The notes under the pieces: model-generated | Told to the model about the DNA's origin: nothing | Database searches by the model: none | What the model saw: only the letters and a program-made list of their open reading frames with translations | Part shown: positions 29,028-32,726 of the stretch, piece after piece | Numbering within the stretch: position 1 is the stretch's first letter | How the letters are laid out: each line of letters starts with the position of its first letter | Position numbers and translations under genes: made by a program | IMG/VR virus record: IMGVR_UViG_3300026510_000009 | Coordinates: 1-32,726 of that record | DNA length: 32,726 nt | Source of the DNA: a virus | Direction: 5' to 3' (one strand)

Positions 29028-29657
29028 TTAAATTTCTTTTCCGCGTAATTTTTCATATCCTTCTTTCCAAATAGTAAATACGCCTCCATTTTTACCTATG
29101 GTTCTACCTTTGCATAGTGCTTGGTATCCATCTACAAATATTTTCATTTTAGCGTCATACATTACGTCCTCTTCAAACTTTGTTCTAGGTCGTTTGCCTT
29201 CAGCGTGTCCAACGATTATGAATATTCTATTTTTGAATTGGCGTTTTAAGGTCAAATACTTTTCAAAGTCGATTTTAAAATAGGTAAGGCTATCTATAAT
29301 AATCACTTTTGCAGAATTTCGCTTGTTTAAATAAGTAACCAAGTCATCATAATTATAGGATGCCGTTAAAAATTGACCTTTCTTAATTTCATTCATTTTT
29401 AAAAAAATGGTTCTATCTATATAATCACTATCGTCAGTTTCTTCTTCTAATAGGTTGTACAGCGTTTTGTAGAAGAAAGATAGCGCTTTTGCCAGCATCA
29501 TTACAAAGGTAGATTTACCACTACCAGAACCACCCCAAATAAACCATACGCCTCTATCTTGTGGCTCGCCAAAGGCGTCCAAAAATTTACCAAAAAAATG
29601 TATTCTAAACGTTTTTTGGTTTTGAATATTGGCAACTGTTAGCGCTCTCTTAAGCAT
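29028..29657 (-). CDS. Second P-loop ATPase (RecA/RadA-like), transposition partner
   Basis: 209 residues. GVWFIWGGSGSGKSTF carries Walker A GGSGSGKST (about 42-50), and KVIIIDSLTYF supplies Walker B with Asp about 122. The N-terminus (TFRIHFFGKFLDAFGEPQDR) is characteristic of a Bacteroidota phage ATPase that follows the MuB-like gene. It is RecA-like rather than AAA+ because no arginine finger motif or sensor regions can be assigned. It overlaps MuB-like by 8 nt, implying linked expression with transposition proteins. Exact role unknown. Confidence 0.7.
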   Translation of the reverse strand: MLKRALTVANIQNQKTFRIHFFGKFLDAFGEPQDRGVWFIWGGSGSGKSTFVMMLAKALSFFYKTLYNLLEEETDDSDYIDRTIFLKMNEIKKGQFLTASYNYDDLVTYLNKRNSAKVIIIDSLTYFKIDFEKYLTLKRQFKNRIFIIVGHAEGKRPRTKFEEDVMYDAKMKIFVDGYQALCKGRTIGKNGGVFTIWKEGYEKLRGKEI

Positions 29658-30606
29658 ACATTCTAGTTGGTAGGTTTAACACTTTTCTTATAAACTGCTC
29701 TGTTATTGGTTCTCCAGTTCTATCCGACTCACGTTTTACTGGAACTAACACATCGTGTAACTCGCCATAATTATCACAAATACGGCGTAAGAATTTCTTT
29801 ACTTCGTTGCTTTCAATATCGTTTAAAAACAGTTTAAATGTTTTATCAACTGCAGGAAGTTGTCTTATACCAAATTTAATTCTTCGGTAAAATTGTGGTA
29901 TGCCTGGTTTGTTTTTTTTACGTAAAATATTGATGTTGTCAATTAGTTGTTCTGTACCAATTAAGATGATAGAGCAGAACTTGTTTAAGTGGTCGTACAA
30001 TTCTTTCATAGATGCTAAAGCAGGTTGTTTCATATATTCTGCCTCGTCAAAAATTAATTGTGGTTTTTGTCCATCTTCTTTAAGCGAGCGTAAACGCAAA
30101 GCAATATCTCTTAATTTTTTAGATTTCGTTTTGCCTGTGGTAATTTTAAGTTGATCGATTATTTTATCGATTAAATCGGATAAGTTATCGGTAGATCCAA
30201 CTGTAATGATGTAGGTGTCGGCTACATATTTACGCTTAAATAAATTTATAGTGTGTGTTTTTCCTCCGCCAGTTTCTCCAATAATAATTTTAGTAGTTCC
30301 GTGTTGTTTGGCATCTTCTAAATTGGCAATAATAGATGTAAATTGTGGCGTTGCTTGATTTTTCCAAAAGGTTGGGTTTAACTCTAGCCCTATAAATCGT
30401 GCTAGCCTATTAAAATACTTGTCTGCAATTATTACTGTTTTATCATTTCCAGCACGAATAGTAAACGTACTATTTTCTTTTAAAATATGTGTGATTACAG
30501 ATTGCGATACGCCAGTTGCATGTGAAAATTTAGCTTGATTTAAATCGTTATCTTTAATAAATTGCTTACACGCTTGTGCAATGGTTTGTTTTAATTTATT
30601 GTTCAT
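29650..30606 (-). CDS. MuB-like AAA+ ATPase, target DNA activator
   Basis: 318 residues. The N-terminal HTH (NQAKFSHATGVSQSVITHIL, about residues 23-42) corresponds to the MuB DNA-binding domain. Walker A is GETGGGKT (about 110-117) and Walker B is LIFDEAE (about 184-190), followed by FRRIKFGIRQLP-type AAA+ lid residues (YRRIKFGIRQLP). MuB forms filaments on target DNA, stimulates MuA and gives target immunity. It lies directly downstream of the transposase with a 13-nt gap, as in Mu. Confidence 0.85.
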   Translation of the reverse strand: MNNKLKQTIAQACKQFIKDNDLNQAKFSHATGVSQSVITHILKENSTFTIRAGNDKTVIIADKYFNRLARFIGLELNPTFWKNQATPQFTSIIANLEDAKQHGTTKIIIGETGGGKTHTINLFKRKYVADTYIITVGSTDNLSDLIDKIIDQLKITTGKTKSKKLRDIALRLRSLKEDGQKPQLIFDEAEYMKQPALASMKELYDHLNKFCSIILIGTEQLIDNINILRKKNKPGIPQFYRRIKFGIRQLPAVDKTFKLFLNDIESNEVKKFLRRICDNYGELHDVLVPVKRESDRTGEPITEQFIRKVLNLPTRMYA

Positions 30607-30619
30607 AATTTAGTTGTTT

Positions 30620-32710
30620 TTATAGATATTCATCTACGTTAATTTGTGATTTGTAATATTCGTCCTGTTCTTGAGCAAAAGTTTTAGTTTCTTGTTTTTG
30701 GGCTGTTTTAATTGTTTTTTCTTTGATTTTAGCTGATGCCTTAGAAGCCTCTAATCGTGCTTGAGATTTGTTATTTTTGTGTTGCCCTAGGCTGTCCGTA
30801 ATTAGCAGCTTAGCCATTGTGTGCTGTAAGGCGGTATTATCTTCAAAGAACGGATCTAATGCCTGGTAGTTTTCTATCTGCTCTTCTATAATTCCATCGA
30901 CTACATTTTTATTAAAATCTCTAATTTCTTTTAGCTTATCGGTATCTCCTGCTTCTCTGTCTGCAATAGCCATTGGTTGGATGTATTTTTGTTCTAATAT
31001 GAATCGTTCTGATCCACATTTAGAAACGGCTAGTACTTGGCTTAAATCGCTAGTATCGTAATTGATAATCCATTCTAAAGACGCTTGGTGTCTAAAATTA
31101 ATATCAAAGCTATCGTAAGTATATTTCTTACCTTCTATTTTTAAGGTTAAGCCATCTCCCTTTAGTTTATTAGTATATCCAGTTTGGCTACCAAAGTTTA
31201 GAAGGTAATTATCAAAAGACATTACTTGTTTAAATTCATCTTTTGTTTTTAACCAATTCGCTGTATATGTGGCAACTTTGTTTGAGCGTTCCGCCATTAT
31301 CATAGACTCAATTTGTGCAAAGCATTCTTGCTTTGTTGGAAAGTGCTTTTTTATTTTATTGATATACTCTATATTTGGTTGGTTTTTTGAGCCGCTTGCT
31401 ATTCCGTGACCGCTCCAATTATTTAATAACTTGCAATATTTTTTATTGATTGTATTAAAATAAGGCTCAATTACTTTAGCTTTTGCGTTACCTACTTGGG
31501 CAGGCGTGTAGTGTTTAGTAATTGCTTTATAAAGTGGTGTCATCTTCTTTTTTGAATAGTTATCACTTTGCAATTGATATGGCATATAGAAGTTACCAAA
31601 CAAATCATGAACGTGTTGCATAGCGTTTCGTAGCGCTTGCTTTATAAGCTCGGGTGTTTCATGAGTGCCTATTGCATAGCCTATTGGATAATTATTATGG
31701 GGGTCTAAAACTATTACAACAGATGGTCGGTTATGATAAGTAGTTATATTTCTAATTTTGCCCTGTACTTTCTTTGTAATTGTGTCTTGGTACATTAGCT
31801 CCGCATCCCAACCATCTAGTGTCCAGTAAAGCATTGGTGTGCTTGGTCTTTTACGTTTAACTTGCATTAGAACATTATTTTTTAATGATTTTACGCCTTT
31901 TCTACCCGCGTGTACTGATAGTTTCTTTTTATCTTTTCTGTTAGCAACAGTACCTGCAGTAATTTCTTTCCACCCTACAATCCGTGCAGTATGGTTATAA
32001 AATTTTGCAATTTGCTCGTTGTCTAATCCGTTATGGAATTTAATTAGTTCATCCATTAAGGCGGTTTGCTCTTTAGAAGCTACTTTTGCGGCATTATTAT
32101 TTGCCAAACGTCCTAAAAGTGATGCGTACTTTTCTTTTTGATACTTGGTTACTTTTCTACGCAAGCTATCTTTGTTTGGTGGCAATGTGTGTGGTACTTC
32201 ACGAAAAGCGTTTACATCGTTAGACAAACTTTGCCAAATGTCTAATGAAGTAACTCCTAATGCTTTTGCGTATGCTTTACGATCGGTTTTCATTTTGATA
32301 ACCGTATTTAGCATTGATGCGTTGTAAGAGAATTTTTCAACCAGCGCTAAGTCTATTTTCTTTTCGTTTTTAGTGCCGTATCTGTGTGCTAGATAAAATT
32401 CTTTTGCCTTGCGATCAAACTCGTAATGTTGCGCAAACCAAGATTGTTTTATTTCTTCTTTTGGTGACCCAAATTTTGACGTTATGGCATCTTTCCATTG
32501 TCTTGATAGGGAACTGAATAATATTAAGGCATCTATCCCTATTGACGCTCTGCGAAGTTCTTTTTCGCAACAAGTATTACTTTTCATTCTTTTATACAAC
32601 GCATTGTAAGATATTAGCATAAGGCTATCATCGTGGTGTCTATCACTTGTAAGATAACTTATCTTAAAGCCTAATTTGTTGTTATAATATAGGTATGGTG
32701 TGTTTTCCAT
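30620..32710 (-). CDS. Mu-type DDE transposase (MuA-like)
   Basis: 696 residues, close to MuA (663). The catalytic core is visible: first Asp in YWTLDGWDAELMY (about 299), second Asp in LQSDNYSKKK (about 383), Glu in AKVIEPYFNTINKKYCKLL (about 415), i.e. D-x83-D-x31-E. The N-terminal 280 residues are helical and basic, consistent with end-binding domains, and the C-terminus ends in a charged coil suited to MuB contact. It begins 16 nt from the window edge, so its promoter and the phage end lie outside. Confidence 0.9.
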   Translation of the reverse strand: MENTPYLYYNNKLGFKISYLTSDRHHDDSLMLISYNALYKRMKSNTCCEKELRRASIGIDALILFSSLSRQWKDAITSKFGSPKEEIKQSWFAQHYEFDRKAKEFYLAHRYGTKNEKKIDLALVEKFSYNASMLNTVIKMKTDRKAYAKALGVTSLDIWQSLSNDVNAFREVPHTLPPNKDSLRRKVTKYQKEKYASLLGRLANNNAAKVASKEQTALMDELIKFHNGLDNEQIAKFYNHTARIVGWKEITAGTVANRKDKKKLSVHAGRKGVKSLKNNVLMQVKRKRPSTPMLYWTLDGWDAELMYQDTITKKVQGKIRNITTYHNRPSVVIVLDPHNNYPIGYAIGTHETPELIKQALRNAMQHVHDLFGNFYMPYQLQSDNYSKKKMTPLYKAITKHYTPAQVGNAKAKVIEPYFNTINKKYCKLLNNWSGHGIASGSKNQPNIEYINKIKKHFPTKQECFAQIESMIMAERSNKVATYTANWLKTKDEFKQVMSFDNYLLNFGSQTGYTNKLKGDGLTLKIEGKKYTYDSFDINFRHQASLEWIINYDTSDLSQVLAVSKCGSERFILEQKYIQPMAIADREAGDTDKLKEIRDFNKNVVDGIIEEQIENYQALDPFFEDNTALQHTMAKLLITDSLGQHKNNKSQARLEASKASAKIKEKTIKTAQKQETKTFAQEQDEYYKSQINVDEYL

Positions 32711-32726
32711 ATTGTTTAAATTTGTT

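Noticed and set aside
29028-29657. Reading the second ATPase as a IS21-type IstB partner
   Set aside because: The transposase is MuA-like in size and motif spacing, and a MuB-like protein is already present. The second ATPase lacks visible AAA+ lid features of IstB.
1-32726. CRISPR array, diversity-generating retroelement or integrase
   Set aside because: No regularly spaced repeats, reverse transcriptase motif or tyrosine/serine recombinase was found. Movement is explained by the DDE transposase.

Overview
The window holds most of a Mu-like transposable (pro)phage from an AT-rich member of the Bacteroidota, probably a Flavobacteriaceae host. Three things support this: a DDE transposase next to a MuB-type AAA ATPase, a Mu-style myovirus virion module (DUF935 portal, Mu F/G-like proteins, DUF2586 sheath), and promoter-like sites of the Bacteroidota type (TTG-N19-23-TAnnTTTG) with few Shine-Dalgarno sequences. 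Neither phage end lies inside the window. The transposase end lies beyond 32726, and the other end lies to the left of base 1.

Layout. (1) 32710 to 22994, minus strand: early region. It carries transposase, MuB-like ATPase, a second P-loop ATPase, a DUF3164 protein, a GemA-like protein, a thioredoxin-fold protein, a KilA-N protein and many small proteins, and it closes with a 28-nt perfect hairpin terminator. (2) 22940 to 22698, minus: a small HTH-like gene with its own, apparently leaderless, promoter. (3) 16518 to 22693, plus: packaging and head-assembly block with terminase small and large subunits, gp36-like protein, portal, Mu F-like protein with a toxin-like C-terminus, G-like protein and tail terminator. 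(4) 16331-16517: divergent control region with a 51-bp nested dyad. (5) 16330 to 1548, minus: protease-scaffold, major capsid, a structured RNA-like element, lysis cassette, sheath, tube, frameshifted tail chaperones, tape measure, baseplate and fibres. (6) 1523 to 1, minus: accessory end with small proteins, a pseudoknotted leader and an ABC ATPase truncated by the window edge.

How it works together. Transposase and MuB would drive replicative transposition. The divergent dyad sits where one activator could switch on both late operons at once, head packaging rightward and capsid/lysis/tail leftward. The terminal ABC ATPase resembles the class fused to Mom-like acetyltransferases, and it sits where Mu carries its DNA-modification gene.

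The least explained signals are: the three-way-junction element between the capsid gene and the lysis genes (14311-14422); the interleaved inverted repeats at 760-877; the 16412-16462 operator; the toxin-like tail of the F-like protein with no adjacent immunity gene; and the missing in-frame start codon of that same gene. All family assignments were made by reading the sequence, without database searches.
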